Shown here: positions 8,347 through 17,250 of the stretch, in pieces
Layout: every line of letters starts with the position of its first letter
Position numbering within the stretch: position 1 is the first letter of the stretch
Source: an uncultured Collinsella sp.
GTDB taxonomy: Bacteria > Actinomycetota > Coriobacteriia > Coriobacteriales > Coriobacteriaceae
DNA: 64,000 bases
NCBI GenBank assembly: GCA_902494535.1
Contig: CABUTO010000005.1
Coordinates: forward strand, 1-64,000
Direction: 5' to 3'
Notes under the pieces: generated by a model
What the model was told of the DNA's origin: nothing
Database searches by the model: none
What the model saw: the letters and a program-made list of their open reading frames with translations, nothing else
Made by a program: the position numbers and the translations under genes

Positions 8347-10134
8347 ATGAGCATGAACAAGAACATCGCACGCCTGGCAGTAACGGCAGGTCTCACAGCA
8401 GCGCTGAGCTTCGGCGGCGTCATGGCCCCGGTGACCATGGCGTTTGCTGAGGGCACGCCGACGGTGGCCGAGAGCGGCAGCGTGACGATTAAGGAGGATA
8501 TCTACAAGGATACGGCCTTTAAGGGAATCAAAATTTTCTCGGCGAAGGTCACGCAAGACCAGAAGGATGATGGTACCTGGGACTCCACTGCGGAGAAGAC
8601 GCTTTCCGATATCGATTGGGCAAGTGATTCCGTAAAGAGCGCAGTGACTACGGCATTTAATAACGATGAGACCAAGCCTGATGGCTTGCCGACTGGCAAA
8701 GATGCTGAATCTGCTCAGGCGTGGGCCCAGTTCATCAAAAAGCACGGGTCCGATGCTGATGAGGGTAAAAACGTCAAGGCCGGAAGCGTGCTCGACAAGA
8801 TCGCTGCTGCCGTTGAGAAGGTCGACATTTCCGAAGGCGCTGACGGTTGGGTAACCGCTGACAGTAACGGCTCTTTTGGTGTCTTGGCTACTGGCTACTG
8901 GCTCTTCGTGACTAAGAGTGTCGGCGAGAATGCTAATGCTGAAAAGGGCAACACGGATACCTTCAGTTCGCCCATTTTCGCCGTTGTTGGCGGTTCCGCC
9001 GAGAACTTAACTCCCAAGAAGCAGGTCCCCACTGTGACTAAGGCCGTCAGGGACGACGTAAAGGACGGCACGTTCGGTACATTCCAGAATCCCAACAAGG
9101 CTGCTGACTCTCAGATGGGAGACTATGTCGACTATCTTCTCACCGGTACGGTTGCGAGCAACATCTACACCTACGGCACCTACAAGTACACCTTCACGGA
9201 TGAGCTCCCCAAATCCATGACGCCCGAGCTTAAGAGTGACGGTACGACGCCCGTTGTTACGGTCAAAATCGGCGATACCAAGGTTGCATCTGGTTACACC
9301 GCCAAGTACGAGAATAATAAGCTTACTGTCGACTTCACTGATCTTAAGAGCTGCAAGGATGAGGGTGGCGCTGCTATTGAGCCGAACGGCAACTCGAATG
9401 TGACCGTCGAGTACAAGGCCAAGCTCGACTCTACCAAGATCTTTGAAAACGGTAAGATCAAAAAAGAATTCAATGGGTTGGTTGGCAAGCCTCAGAAAAA
9501 TAAGGTTACGCTGACCTATTCCAACAACCCACACGCCGACGGTACTGGCACCACGGTTGAGCATCCTGCCTACGACTACACCTACGGTATCGACGTCACC
9601 AAGGTCGGTTCTGATAATGCGGCAAAGGGGCTCGAGGGCGTTGAGTTCAGGCTGCGGGAGACGGACGATACCGACCTCTATATCACGGCAAGTGGTGTCA
9701 AGACGAACGATGAAGCAAAGGCCACGCTGAAAACTGACAGCAGCGGCAAGATCAACGTCGTTGGTCTTGATGAGGGTACTTACGTCCTTACGGAGGTCAA
9801 ACCGGCGCCTGGATATAACAACTCCCACAGCGCTGGCATCACGTTCACCATTACTCGCGGGACGCTTCCGGCAGACGATACGACTGTTGTTAACCCGGGC
9901 TGCACTCTTGCTGCTGGTACTGATGAGAATCTCGTCAAGGTGGCTCAAACTAATACCGAGGCCGCTGACGGCAAGGTACACCTCACTGTCACCGACCAGA
10001 AGGGCACCGGCCTTCCCCTCACCGGTCTTAACGGCGTGACCTTCACTTGGATCGCTGGTGGCGCGGTGCTGTGCATCGGCGTGGCGCACCTCATCCGCAG
10101 CCGTAAGCAGGCTGAGGAGTCCGAGCAGGAGTAA
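8347..10134 (+). CDS. Major pilin backbone subunit (isopeptide-forming, LPLTG)
   Basis: 595 residues from an ATG preceded by ACGGAGGAAAAG; the 22 upstream in-frame codons lack a ribosome site and are not signal-like. A signal peptide ends near ...MAFAEG. The N-terminal pilin domain is followed by a PKKQVPTVTKAV segment that holds a candidate pilin-motif lysine. A Cna/SpaA-like domain with a clear E-box (YVLTEVKPAPGY) lies near residues 500-512. The sorting signal LPLTG (556-560), membrane helix and charged tail close the protein. Class C sortases join such subunits by Lys-Thr bonds. It is followed by a strong terminator. The 108-base gap before it holds a weak GC hairpin and may allow separate expression. 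Confidence 0.87.
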   Translation: MSMNKNIARLAVTAGLTAALSFGGVMAPVTMAFAEGTPTVAESGSVTIKEDIYKDTAFKGIKIFSAKVTQDQKDDGTWDSTAEKTLSDIDWASDSVKSAVTTAFNNDETKPDGLPTGKDAESAQAWAQFIKKHGSDADEGKNVKAGSVLDKIAAAVEKVDISEGADGWVTADSNGSFGVLATGYWLFVTKSVGENANAEKGNTDTFSSPIFAVVGGSAENLTPKKQVPTVTKAVRDDVKDGTFGTFQNPNKAADSQMGDYVDYLLTGTVASNIYTYGTYKYTFTDELPKSMTPELKSDGTTPVVTVKIGDTKVASGYTAKYENNKLTVDFTDLKSCKDEGGAAIEPNGNSNVTVEYKAKLDSTKIFENGKIKKEFNGLVGKPQKNKVTLTYSNNPHADGTGTTVEHPAYDYTYGIDVTKVGSDNAAKGLEGVEFRLRETDDTDLYITASGVKTNDEAKATLKTDSSGKINVVGLDEGTYVLTEVKPAPGYNNSHSAGITFTITRGTLPADDTTVVNPGCTLAAGTDENLVKVAQTNTEAADGKVHLTVTDQKGTGLPLTGLNGVTFTWIAGGAVLCIGVAHLIRSRKQAEESEQE

Positions 10135-10234
10135 CGCTCGCTCACCCATCCCTTTGGCAGGTGGGATGTGATGGCCATGAGACTTGCGGACACTTTTCTC
10201 GTCCATCCACGTTCTTGCTTTGCCATTCTCTTTT

Positions 10235-10272
10235 CGGGGCAGACTCCGCACTGGAGTCTGCCCCGTTTTTTT
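10235..10272 (+). terminator. Rho-independent terminator of the pilin operon
   Basis: CGGGGCAGACTCC / GGAGTCTGCCCCG form a perfect 13-bp stem with a 5-nt loop, followed by seven T's. Confidence 0.93.
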
Positions 10273-10611
10273 GGGACAACGCAGCCAGCCTCCACCGTCC
10301 GATGCGGGTACGTTCGTCATCGCGTTTCTTGACTCGTATGAGGTTCGGATTAAGGTCCGTAGGCGCACGCGCGGTGCGGACGGTAGAAGGCATTTGCGCC
10401 GCAACAAGCGCAAATAAGAATGCCCGGGGGTCGGATCCCGAGCATTTAACAAAACCAGAAAACTAGGCCGCCCGCGCTCCTAAGTACTTACGCGGGATGC
10501 GTCGTTTCCTATTGACATTGTATCCCGAATCGCCCCGCCGATCCGGGACATTTTGAAAACTCAAATGCGGGCCTAGGCATGAGAGGAAGCTCGTTAATTC
10601 CGAAAATAATG
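10273..10611. other. Intergenic region between pilin terminator and the HTH gene
   Basis: No gene is supported here; the open frames lack ribosome sites. The end becomes AT-rich and leads into the promoter/operator of the next gene. Confidence 0.5.
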
Positions 10612-10635
10612 TATAATTCCAATTTAAACTGGAAT
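10612..10635 (+). promoter_or_regulatory. -10 box overlapped by a 20-bp palindrome: probable autoregulatory operator
   Basis: TATAAT (10612-10617) is overlapped by the near-perfect palindrome ATTCCAATTTAAACTGGAAT (10616-10635; 6-bp perfect outer arms, one central mismatched pair). The expected transcription start falls inside it. A repressor bound here would block the HTH gene that follows, a normal design for toxin-antitoxin autoregulation. Confidence 0.6.
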
Positions 10636-10647
10636 CAAACGAAAACG

Positions 10648-11616
10648 ATGGAAATGAACGAAGCGCTAATCTACTTACAAGAAGCACTAGGCCTCTCCGC
10701 CAAGACCAAAACTTGGCCTGGATCCGCACACTTGCCGCTGCATCTGCGGGCGATTGAGGTCCGCGCTGTTGACGCAAACGGTTTTTCGTTTTTGCTTGCA
10801 AGTTTGCCTACTGGCGTCGGGCTTCCCGAGGCTAAGAGGGTCTATAGTCAGCTAGCCTTGCGCGCGGAGACTCCTGTTGTCGTTTCGTTTCCTGATGCCG
10901 ATGCACGTCAGCGCAAAGCATTGGTCGCACAAGGGATTCCCTTTGTCTGCCCGGGTAGACAGGCTTTTCTTCCATTTATGGGCACGGCCTGCACGGAGAG
11001 GGGCGGTGCCCGGTTTCGCAATCACGCGACCAAGATGTCACCCAACGCACAGGCTGCCGCAATCTGGGGAGCAGCCCAGGAGCCATATCGTCCCTATGAC
11101 CTTTGTCGTGCGCTTGGGATTTCGGCAAGCCGCGCGAGTGAGGCCATAACCGAGCTTGTCGACAGGGGGCTCGCGAGGCGCGAGCGTCGCGAGCGACGTG
11201 TCGTCGTGTTCCCTGTTGCCGTTGATCTTCTGCTCAGCGAGCACATGGCAGAGCTCTCCTCGCCTGTCTCGAAGGTCTTTTTTGTAAGGAAGACGCCGCA
11301 GATCGACTATCTTGTTGACGCCGGGGAGACGGCTCTCGCTGCGCGTTCCATGCTCGCTGCGCCGGGCATGGAACAAAAGGCCGTCTTAAGAAGTACATGG
11401 CGTCAACTGAGCGACCTCGAAGTCGCAGACGGGGAGTTGCCGGATAACGAAACGGCGATGATCCAAGTGTGGCGCTATGCGCCCGTGTTTGCCGACTCCT
11501 CCCGCGTCGATGACATTTCGCTTGCGCTATCTTTGGCGGCAATCGACGATGAGCGAATTCAGCTCGAAGTCGATCGCATGTTTGGAAAGGAATATCCATG
11601 GCAAGAAGCGCTGTAG
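10648..11616 (+). CDS. Winged-HTH regulator, putative AbiEi-like antitoxin partner
   Basis: 322 residues from this ATG; an alternative ATG two codons on is equally possible, and further in-frame ATGs upstream fall on the promoter. Residues about 148-190 form a helix-turn-helix (YDLCRALGISASRASEAI...RGLARRE) of the MarR/winged-helix kind. An N-terminal alpha/beta region includes GIPFVCPGRQAFLPFMGT, a block I associate with HTH proteins found next to nucleotidyltransferases. No ribosome site is obvious, so translation may be near-leaderless. It overlaps the next gene by 19 bases, so the two are co-expressed. Role as antitoxin/autorepressor is inferred from pairing, order and the palindrome at its promoter. 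Confidence 0.6.
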   Translation: MEMNEALIYLQEALGLSAKTKTWPGSAHLPLHLRAIEVRAVDANGFSFLLASLPTGVGLPEAKRVYSQLALRAETPVVVSFPDADARQRKALVAQGIPFVCPGRQAFLPFMGTACTERGGARFRNHATKMSPNAQAAAIWGAAQEPYRPYDLCRALGISASRASEAITELVDRGLARRERRERRVVVFPVAVDLLLSEHMAELSSPVSKVFFVRKTPQIDYLVDAGETALAARSMLAAPGMEQKAVLRSTWRQLSDLEVADGELPDNETAMIQVWRYAPVFADSSRVDDISLALSLAAIDDERIQLEVDRMFGKEYPWQEAL

Positions 11617-12371
11617 AAGGTCTCCAAGAATTTCAGCAGCATATGCAAGAAGCTGCAGGATCGTATGCTCTTATCGGCGGCACGGCATGCGACATTTTGC
11701 TCGCGGAGGCGGGACTTCCGTTTAGGGCGACTCACGATTTTGATGTTGTAATTGTCGCCGATGACCGGTTGCCTCAGACGGCAGAAGCTATATGGACTTT
11801 GGTGCGTGATGGCGGTTACCGCTGCGGCTGGGGCGAAGGCAAAGGCTCATGTTTTTATCGGTTTACAGAGCCTAAGAGGCCGGGTTACCCCCATATGATC
11901 GAACTCTTCGCGAAGTGCCCCGACTTTCTAAAGGGTCGTGAGGGGATTGATGTGGCACCAATTCACGTTGATGAAAACATAAGCAGTCTTTCGGCAATTT
12001 TGTTGGACGATGCTTACTACAGCTTGTTCCTTCAGGGAATCCGGACCGTAGACGGCGTTTCGGTCCTGGGTACGGAATACATTGTCCCGTTCAAAGCGAA
12101 GGCGTATCTCGACCTAAAAGCTAGAAGGGAAGCGGGGGAGAACGTTGATTCGAAGAAGGTAAAAAAGCATAAACGCGATGCGCTGAGGCTTGTTCAGCTG
12201 CTTGGCGAGTCGGAAGGTGTCGACCTGGGCGGAGAACTGAAGGACGATATGCTTGCGTTTGTTAAAGATTGTGAGGTGGGCGACGTCAATCTGAAACAGA
12301 TTGGAGTTGCGGGCGTAACGATGGCGCAGTTGCTCGAGACGATGAAAGCAACATATGGCTTGATTGGTTGA
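11598..12371 (+). CDS. Nucleotidyltransferase-fold protein, putative AbiEii-like toxin
   Basis: 257 residues, ATG preceded by AAAGGAAT. The pol-beta nucleotidyltransferase signature is visible: GG at 27-28, DFD with acidic residues D47 and D49, and a third candidate acid, E102 (MIELF). A later Lys-rich block (PFKAKAYLDLKAR...KKHKRDA) resembles the conserved C-terminal motif of AbiEii/MenT-type enzymes, which transfer nucleotides to tRNA or other targets. With the upstream HTH gene it has the antitoxin-first order of type IV toxin-antitoxin modules. It could instead be a benign aminoglycoside-nucleotidyltransferase-like enzyme; family-level confidence is better than toxin confidence. Confidence 0.65.
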   Translation: MARSAVEGLQEFQQHMQEAAGSYALIGGTACDILLAEAGLPFRATHDFDVVIVADDRLPQTAEAIWTLVRDGGYRCGWGEGKGSCFYRFTEPKRPGYPHMIELFAKCPDFLKGREGIDVAPIHVDENISSLSAILLDDAYYSLFLQGIRTVDGVSVLGTEYIVPFKAKAYLDLKARREAGENVDSKKVKKHKRDALRLVQLLGESEGVDLGGELKDDMLAFVKDCEVGDVNLKQIGVAGVTMAQLLETMKATYGLIG

Positions 12372-12481
12372 GTGGAGTTACGTGGCCCGGACGGTGCAGT
12401 CTGGCTGCGTTACCCGGCGCGTAGCTCGCTAATCGGCTATTATTTGTTCAGACAACATGAGCTGTAAAGGAGTGACCGGCG

Positions 12482-13420
12482 ATGGTGCAGGGCGCCAAAC
12501 ATATGAAGAGCAATAACGCCGCGGCCGGCGGTGGCTCAAGCCCTCAGCCCAAACCTCAACCAAAGCCCAAGCGCCGCCGCAAGCGACTGCCGCGCTGGGC
12601 CGACCGGCTCATCACCATCGTCATTATCCTTATTGGCGTGGGCCTTATGACCTGGCCGTGGATCTTGGACCGGCTCGAGGCCTCGGGCGTGTTCAACCAG
12701 ATCAGCACGGTGTCCAGCACCGTGGACGCGCTATCTGCCGAGGAGCGCGAGCGCATCCTGCTCCAGGCGCGCTCCTTTAACGAGCAGCTGGCGGGCGAGG
12801 CCACCGAGCTTCCCGCCGACCAGATCGAGCCCTACGCCCAGCAGCTCATCTTTGACCGCGATCCCATGATGAGCTGGGTCGAGATCCCCTCCATCGACGT
12901 GAGCATGCCCATCTACCACGGCACGAGCGAAGAAGTCCTTATGGCGGGCGTCGGCCACCTGGAGGGCACGAGCCTGCCGGTGGGCGGCACCTCGACGCAT
13001 TGCGTGCTCACCGCGCACTCGGGTATGCGCAACCTGAGCATGTTCGACGATATCCACTCGCTGGAGCCCGGCGACCTGGTGCTGCTGCACACCATGAACA
13101 AGACGCTCGCCTACAAGATGGTTGACTCCGAGGTCGTGCTGCCCGAGGAGATGGAGTCGCTGACCATCGAGCCCGGCGCCGACAAGGTGACGCTCGTCAC
13201 CTGCACGCCCTACGGCGTGAACGACCATCGCCTGCTGGTGCATTGCGTGCGCACCAAGTACAACAAGAAGGACGTCGACAAGCAAAAGTCGCTGGCCGGC
13301 CGCCACTGGGGCAAGCGCGAGTTTGCCGTGCTCATCGTGGCCGTGGCCATTGTGCTGTTGCTGCTGGACATCGTGATCCACGCGGTCCGTAAGCGCCGCA
13401 AGGCCAAGGCCTCGGCATAA
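12482..13420 (+). CDS. Class C (pilin-polymerising) sortase
   Basis: 312 residues, ATG 9 bases after AAAGGAG. A Lys/Arg/Pro-rich cytoplasmic N terminus precedes one membrane segment (about 42-60). The sortase core runs from about 125 to 258 with catalytic His179 (TAHSGM), Cys241 (TLVTC) and Arg250 (DHRLL). IPSIDVSMPIYHGTSEEVL and GHLEGTSLPVGG are class C hallmarks. A DP pair (127-128) may be a reduced lid. The second membrane helix (about 281-300) and basic tail are also class C features. Its likely substrates are the three sorting-signal proteins at 3.2-10.1 kb, from which it is separated by the HTH/nucleotidyltransferase pair. Confidence 0.92.
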   Translation: MVQGAKHMKSNNAAAGGGSSPQPKPQPKPKRRRKRLPRWADRLITIVIILIGVGLMTWPWILDRLEASGVFNQISTVSSTVDALSAEERERILLQARSFNEQLAGEATELPADQIEPYAQQLIFDRDPMMSWVEIPSIDVSMPIYHGTSEEVLMAGVGHLEGTSLPVGGTSTHCVLTAHSGMRNLSMFDDIHSLEPGDLVLLHTMNKTLAYKMVDSEVVLPEEMESLTIEPGADKVTLVTCTPYGVNDHRLLVHCVRTKYNKKDVDKQKSLAGRHWGKREFAVLIVAVAIVLLLLDIVIHAVRKRRKAKASA

Positions 13421-13434
13421 GACATTCTCCAGAA

Positions 13435-13467
13435 CCACCACAATGGGGGCAGGCACCTTTGTGGTGG
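13435..13467. repeat. 33-bp CCACCACAAAGG-family hairpin repeat
   Basis: Arms CCACCACAAtGG and CCtTTGTGGTGG, spacer GGGGCAGGCA. It starts about 15 bases after the sortase stop and may serve as its terminator. Confidence 0.8.
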
Positions 13468-13479
13468 TCGGGGGGTTCC

Positions 13480-13544
13480 AAACCATCACAACATTCGATG
13501 AAAATCGCGATTTTGACGAAAAGTGTCGAATGTTGTGATGGTTT
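13480..13544. repeat. 65-bp palindromic repeat, copy 2
   Basis: Arms are identical to those of copy 1 (1646-1710), with a 27-bp loop that differs from it by a few bases. In both places it sits within 20 bases of a CCACCACAAAGG hairpin. Confidence 0.85.
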
Positions 13545-13745
13545 TCGTTGTGGGCGAGACGTTTTTCGTTGTGGGCGGCGCGGCTTTCGCTATGGACGGG
13601 GCGGTTTCGATGCAGAACCGCCAACCCGCCGCCTGCCAACCGACGCCCTCGTTACGTTTTCGCTGCATTTGGGTAAAGCACCTGCTCCAAGTGGCGTTGC
13701 CTTGTATACTAGAGCGGTTTATCTGTTATGCGGAAGGGAGCGCCT

Positions 13746-14057
13746 ATGGCACTCAGCGAGAAAGACGTGCGCGGCATCGCCGAGTACGCAAAGATCGCAC
13801 TGACCGATGACGAGCTCGCCCAGATGACGTCCTACATGAACGACGCCGTCCAGATGCTCGAGCCCGTCTTGCAATATGACTTGCCCGACGTGGAGCCCAC
13901 GTTCCATCCCATCGGAAGCCTGTCCAACGTGATGGGCGATGACCTGCGCGAGCCCGAGCGCGACCTGCCGCTCGACGTCGCGCTCGAAAACGCCGGCAGC
14001 GCGCGCGACCGCTACTTCCGCGTGCCGTCCATTTTGGGAGAGGGGGAGAGCGAGTAA
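13746..14057 (+). CDS. gatC: Asp-tRNA(Asn)/Glu-tRNA(Gln) amidotransferase subunit C
   Basis: 103 residues, usual for GatC. It has the family pattern of N-terminal helices (EKDVRGIAEYAKIALTDDEL) and the C-terminal AGSARDRYFRVPSILGE, which wraps around GatA. The start chosen has GGAAGGGAG upstream; a frame start six codons earlier has none. A TATACT at 13705-13710 may be the -10 of the gatCAB promoter. It overlaps gatA by one base (TAATG). It stabilises the GatAB complex that converts mischarged Glu-tRNA(Gln)/Asp-tRNA(Asn) to the correct aminoacyl-tRNAs. Confidence 0.92.
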   Translation: MALSEKDVRGIAEYAKIALTDDELAQMTSYMNDAVQMLEPVLQYDLPDVEPTFHPIGSLSNVMGDDLREPERDLPLDVALENAGSARDRYFRVPSILGEGESE

Positions 14058-15571
14058 TGGCGCAGAGCTTCGATTCCCTTACCGCCGCCCAGATCGCCGC
14101 GGGCGTTGCCGCCGGCGACTTTACCGCTACCGAGGTGGCCCAGGCCTCTCTTGCCGCCATCGAGGCGCGCGAGGGTGGGGTCCAGGCATTCCTGCAGGTG
14201 GCGCCCGAGCTTGCGCTCGAGGCTGCCGCGCGTGTGGATGCCGACCGCGCCGCAGGCAAGCCGCTGCCCCCGCTCGCGGGCGTGCCGCTGGCCATTAAGG
14301 ACAACATGAACCTCGTGGGCACGCGCACCACCTGCGCTTCCCGCATGCTCGAGAACTACCAGAGCGTCTACACCGCCACCTGCGTCCAGCGCATGCTCGA
14401 TGCCGGTTGCCTGCCCATGGGCAAGGCCAACATGGACGAGTTCGCCTTCGGCAGCTCCACCGAGAGCTCGGCGTTCCACCGCACCAACAACCCCTGGGAT
14501 ACCGAGCGCGTGCCCGGCGGCTCTTCGGGCGGCTCCGCTGCCGCCGTTGCCGCGGGCGAGGTCGCGCTCTCGCTGGGCTCGGACACCGGTGGCTCCATTC
14601 GCCAGCCGGCGTCGCTGTGCGGCGTGGTGGGCTTTAAGCCCACGTATGGCGCCGTGAGCCGTTACGGCGTGGTTGCCTTTGGCTCGTCGCTCGACCAGGT
14701 GGGTCCCTTTGGCCGCACGGTCGAGGATGTCGCGCTGGCCATGAACGCGCTTACCGGCGCGGGCCACGATCCGTACGACTGCACCAGCCAGGATTGCGCC
14801 GTCGACTTTACCGAGCATCTCAACGACAGCATCGAGGGCAAGCGCGTGGGCATCATCCCTGCGTTTATGGAGGCCGAGGGCCTAACGCCCGAGGTCAAGG
14901 CCGCTGTTCAGCGCGCCGCGCAGGAGCTGCAGAACCAAGGCGCCGAGCTGGTCGAGGTCGACCTTCCGCACCTGGACGCCGCCATCGCCGCCTACTACGT
15001 CATCGGCCCGGCCGAGGCGTTCTCCAACCTGGCCCGCTTCGACGGCATTCGCTACGGCTATCAGGAGGAGGGCTGCGCCAACTTGTCCGACCAGAGCTCG
15101 CTTTCGCGCGCCCACGGCTTTGGCGCCGAGGCCAAGCGCCGTCAGATGCTCGGCGCCTACCTGCTGAGCTCGGGCGTGTACGACAAGTACTACTACGCCG
15201 CGCAAAAGGCCCGCACGCTCATCACGCAGGACTACGACGCCGCGTATGCCAAGGTGGACACCATCCTCATGCCCGCCTCGCCGCGCACGGCCTTTAAGTT
15301 TGGCGAGATCAGCGACCCCACGCAGATGTATCTCTCCGACCTGTACACCATCTCGCTCAACATTTGCGGCAACGGTGGCATCTCGGTGCCGCTGGGCCTG
15401 GGCGAGGACAGCAAGCTGCCCGTTTCTGCCCAGCTGGTGGGGCCTGCCTTTAAGGACCGTCAACTGCTCACGTTTGCCCGCGCCCTGGAGCGCGGCTTTG
15501 CCGATGCCGCCACGGGAGCGCCCGCGCTTTCCGTCGCGCCCGATTTTGCCGGGAAGGGAGGCGAGCTGTAA
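14057..15571 (+). CDS. gatA: Asp-tRNA(Asn)/Glu-tRNA(Gln) amidotransferase subunit A
   Basis: 504 residues; an amidase-signature protein that releases ammonia from glutamine for GatB. The catalytic triad is visible as Lys81 (AIKDN), cis-Ser156 (PGGSSGGS) and nucleophile Ser180 (SDTGGSIRQPA). Length is close to the family norm (about 485). It is the middle gene of gatCAB, overlapping its neighbours by one base on each side, which indicates tight co-translation. Confidence 0.96.
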   Translation: MAQSFDSLTAAQIAAGVAAGDFTATEVAQASLAAIEAREGGVQAFLQVAPELALEAAARVDADRAAGKPLPPLAGVPLAIKDNMNLVGTRTTCASRMLENYQSVYTATCVQRMLDAGCLPMGKANMDEFAFGSSTESSAFHRTNNPWDTERVPGGSSGGSAAAVAAGEVALSLGSDTGGSIRQPASLCGVVGFKPTYGAVSRYGVVAFGSSLDQVGPFGRTVEDVALAMNALTGAGHDPYDCTSQDCAVDFTEHLNDSIEGKRVGIIPAFMEAEGLTPEVKAAVQRAAQELQNQGAELVEVDLPHLDAAIAAYYVIGPAEAFSNLARFDGIRYGYQEEGCANLSDQSSLSRAHGFGAEAKRRQMLGAYLLSSGVYDKYYYAAQKARTLITQDYDAAYAKVDTILMPASPRTAFKFGEISDPTQMYLSDLYTISLNICGNGGISVPLGLGEDSKLPVSAQLVGPAFKDRQLLTFARALERGFADAATGAPALSVAPDFAGKGGEL

Positions 15572-17247
15572 TGAAGGAGCTTTCCGAGGTCCTGCAGGAT
15601 TGGGAGGCCGTGATCGGCCTGGAGATCCATACCGAGCTCACCGCACTCGATACCAAGATGTTCTGCAACTGCAAGCTCAGCCACGATGACGAGCCCAACG
15701 CCAACGTGTGCCCGGTGTGCCTGGGCCTGCCCGGCGCCCTGCCGGTGCCCAACAAGCGCGCCATCGAGAGCATCGTCAAGGCCGGTCTCGCCACCAACTG
15801 CGAGATCCAGCGCCACTCGATGTTCTACCGCAAGCACTACTTCTATCCCGATATGGCCAAGAACTTCCAGACCACGCAGGGTCCGGTCGCCTTTGCCATG
15901 TACGGTCACCTGGACCTGGACGTGACCGGTCGCGGTGCCGCCGAGCGCCCCGACTGCGCGTTTGGCGAGGCCGAGGCCCAGAGCCTGGCGAGCGCCTCGG
16001 CCAACGCCGAGGGCCTGTCCACGTCCATGACGTCGACCATGCGCGAGGGTAACCAGTGCGCCGGTCACCTGGCCAGCTACGACGCGTCCAACCTGCAGAT
16101 GCCCGAGCGTCGCGAGGACGGTTCCTACACGGTGCCCATCCGCATCCTGCGCATCCATATGGAGGAGGACGCCGCCAAGATGGTGCACGTGGGAGGTGCC
16201 GAGGGCCGCATTACCGCTGCGGCCGAGTCGCTCGTCGACTACAACCGCTGCGGTACGCCGTTGATCGAGCTCGTCACCGAGCCCGACCTGCGCACGCCCG
16301 AGGAGGCTCGCCTGTTTATGGAGAAGCTCCGTCGCATCTTTGTGACGCTGGGCATTTCGGACTGCTCCATGGAGAAGGGTTCCATGCGCTGCGACGGCAA
16401 CGTGTCGCTGCGTCGCCGCGGCGAGACCAAGCTGGGCACCAAGACCGAGCTCAAGAACCTCAACTCGTTTAAGAGCCTGCACGACGGCCTTGCCTACGAG
16501 ATCTGCCGCCAGGCCGAGGTGCTCGAGGAGGGCGGCATTATCTACCAGGAGACCCGCCACTGGGAGCCCAGCCGCAAGCGCACCGTGGTCATGCGTGTGA
16601 AGGAGACGGCCGACGACTATCGTCTGTTCCCCGATCCCGACCTGGCGCCGTTCGATCTGGACGACGAGTTCATCGATCGCTGCCGTGGCGAGATTCCCGA
16701 GTTGCCCGATGCCAAGCGCGCCCGCTTTGAGGCCGACTTTGGCATTAAGGCGGCCGATGCCGAGCAAATCGCCGGCGACCCCGAGTTTGCCGAGTTCTTT
16801 GAAGCTGCCGCTGCCGGTATGGCTGGCAAGGAAGCCCAGACGGTTGCAAACTTGTTGGTCAACGAGATGATTGCCTACCTTAAGGGCGCGGGCGTGTCAC
16901 TCGCCGAGTCCGGCATCGCGCCGGCTCAGGTGGCAGCTCTTGCCAAGCTGCTGGCGACCGATGCCATCAGTTCCAACCAGGCGCACGAGGTCTTTGAGGC
17001 TATGGCCCAGACCGGCGACGACCCCAACAAGATCGTCGACGAGCGCGGTATGCGTCAGGTGAGCGATGCCGGCGCGCTGCAGCCGATCGTGGACGAGGTG
17101 CTGGCAAACTGTGCCGATCAGGCGCAGCAGTATCGTGACGGCAACCAGAAGGTCATCGGCTTTTTGGTGGGCCAGTGCATGAAAGCGAGCCGCGGCAAGG
17201 GCAACCCGAAGCTCTTCAACGAGTTGCTGAGAACGTCGCTCTCGTAA
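15571..17247 (+). CDS. gatB: Asp-tRNA(Asn)/Glu-tRNA(Gln) amidotransferase subunit B (with insertion)
   Basis: 558 residues. The N-terminal catalytic domain carries EIHTEL, the Cys motif FCNC...CPVCLG and the KHYFYPD block. It binds tRNA and transamidates it after Glu/Asp phosphorylation. The C-terminal helical YqeY-like tail is present (GRRMR...NQKVIGFLVGQCMK pattern). It is about 80 residues longer than the usual 475. The excess sits at about residues 112-180 (GHLDLDVTGRGAAERPDC... to RREDGSYTVPIRI), within the region that normally runs straight to IHLEEDAGK. A large structured element begins four bases after the stop. Confidence 0.95.
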   Translation: MKELSEVLQDWEAVIGLEIHTELTALDTKMFCNCKLSHDDEPNANVCPVCLGLPGALPVPNKRAIESIVKAGLATNCEIQRHSMFYRKHYFYPDMAKNFQTTQGPVAFAMYGHLDLDVTGRGAAERPDCAFGEAEAQSLASASANAEGLSTSMTSTMREGNQCAGHLASYDASNLQMPERREDGSYTVPIRILRIHMEEDAAKMVHVGGAEGRITAAAESLVDYNRCGTPLIELVTEPDLRTPEEARLFMEKLRRIFVTLGISDCSMEKGSMRCDGNVSLRRRGETKLGTKTELKNLNSFKSLHDGLAYEICRQAEVLEEGGIIYQETRHWEPSRKRTVVMRVKETADDYRLFPDPDLAPFDLDDEFIDRCRGEIPELPDAKRARFEADFGIKAADAEQIAGDPEFAEFFEAAAAGMAGKEAQTVANLLVNEMIAYLKGAGVSLAESGIAPAQVAALAKLLATDAISSNQAHEVFEAMAQTGDDPNKIVDERGMRQVSDAGALQPIVDEVLANCADQAQQYRDGNQKVIGFLVGQCMKASRGKGNPKLFNELLRTSLS

Positions 17248-17250
17248 GCG

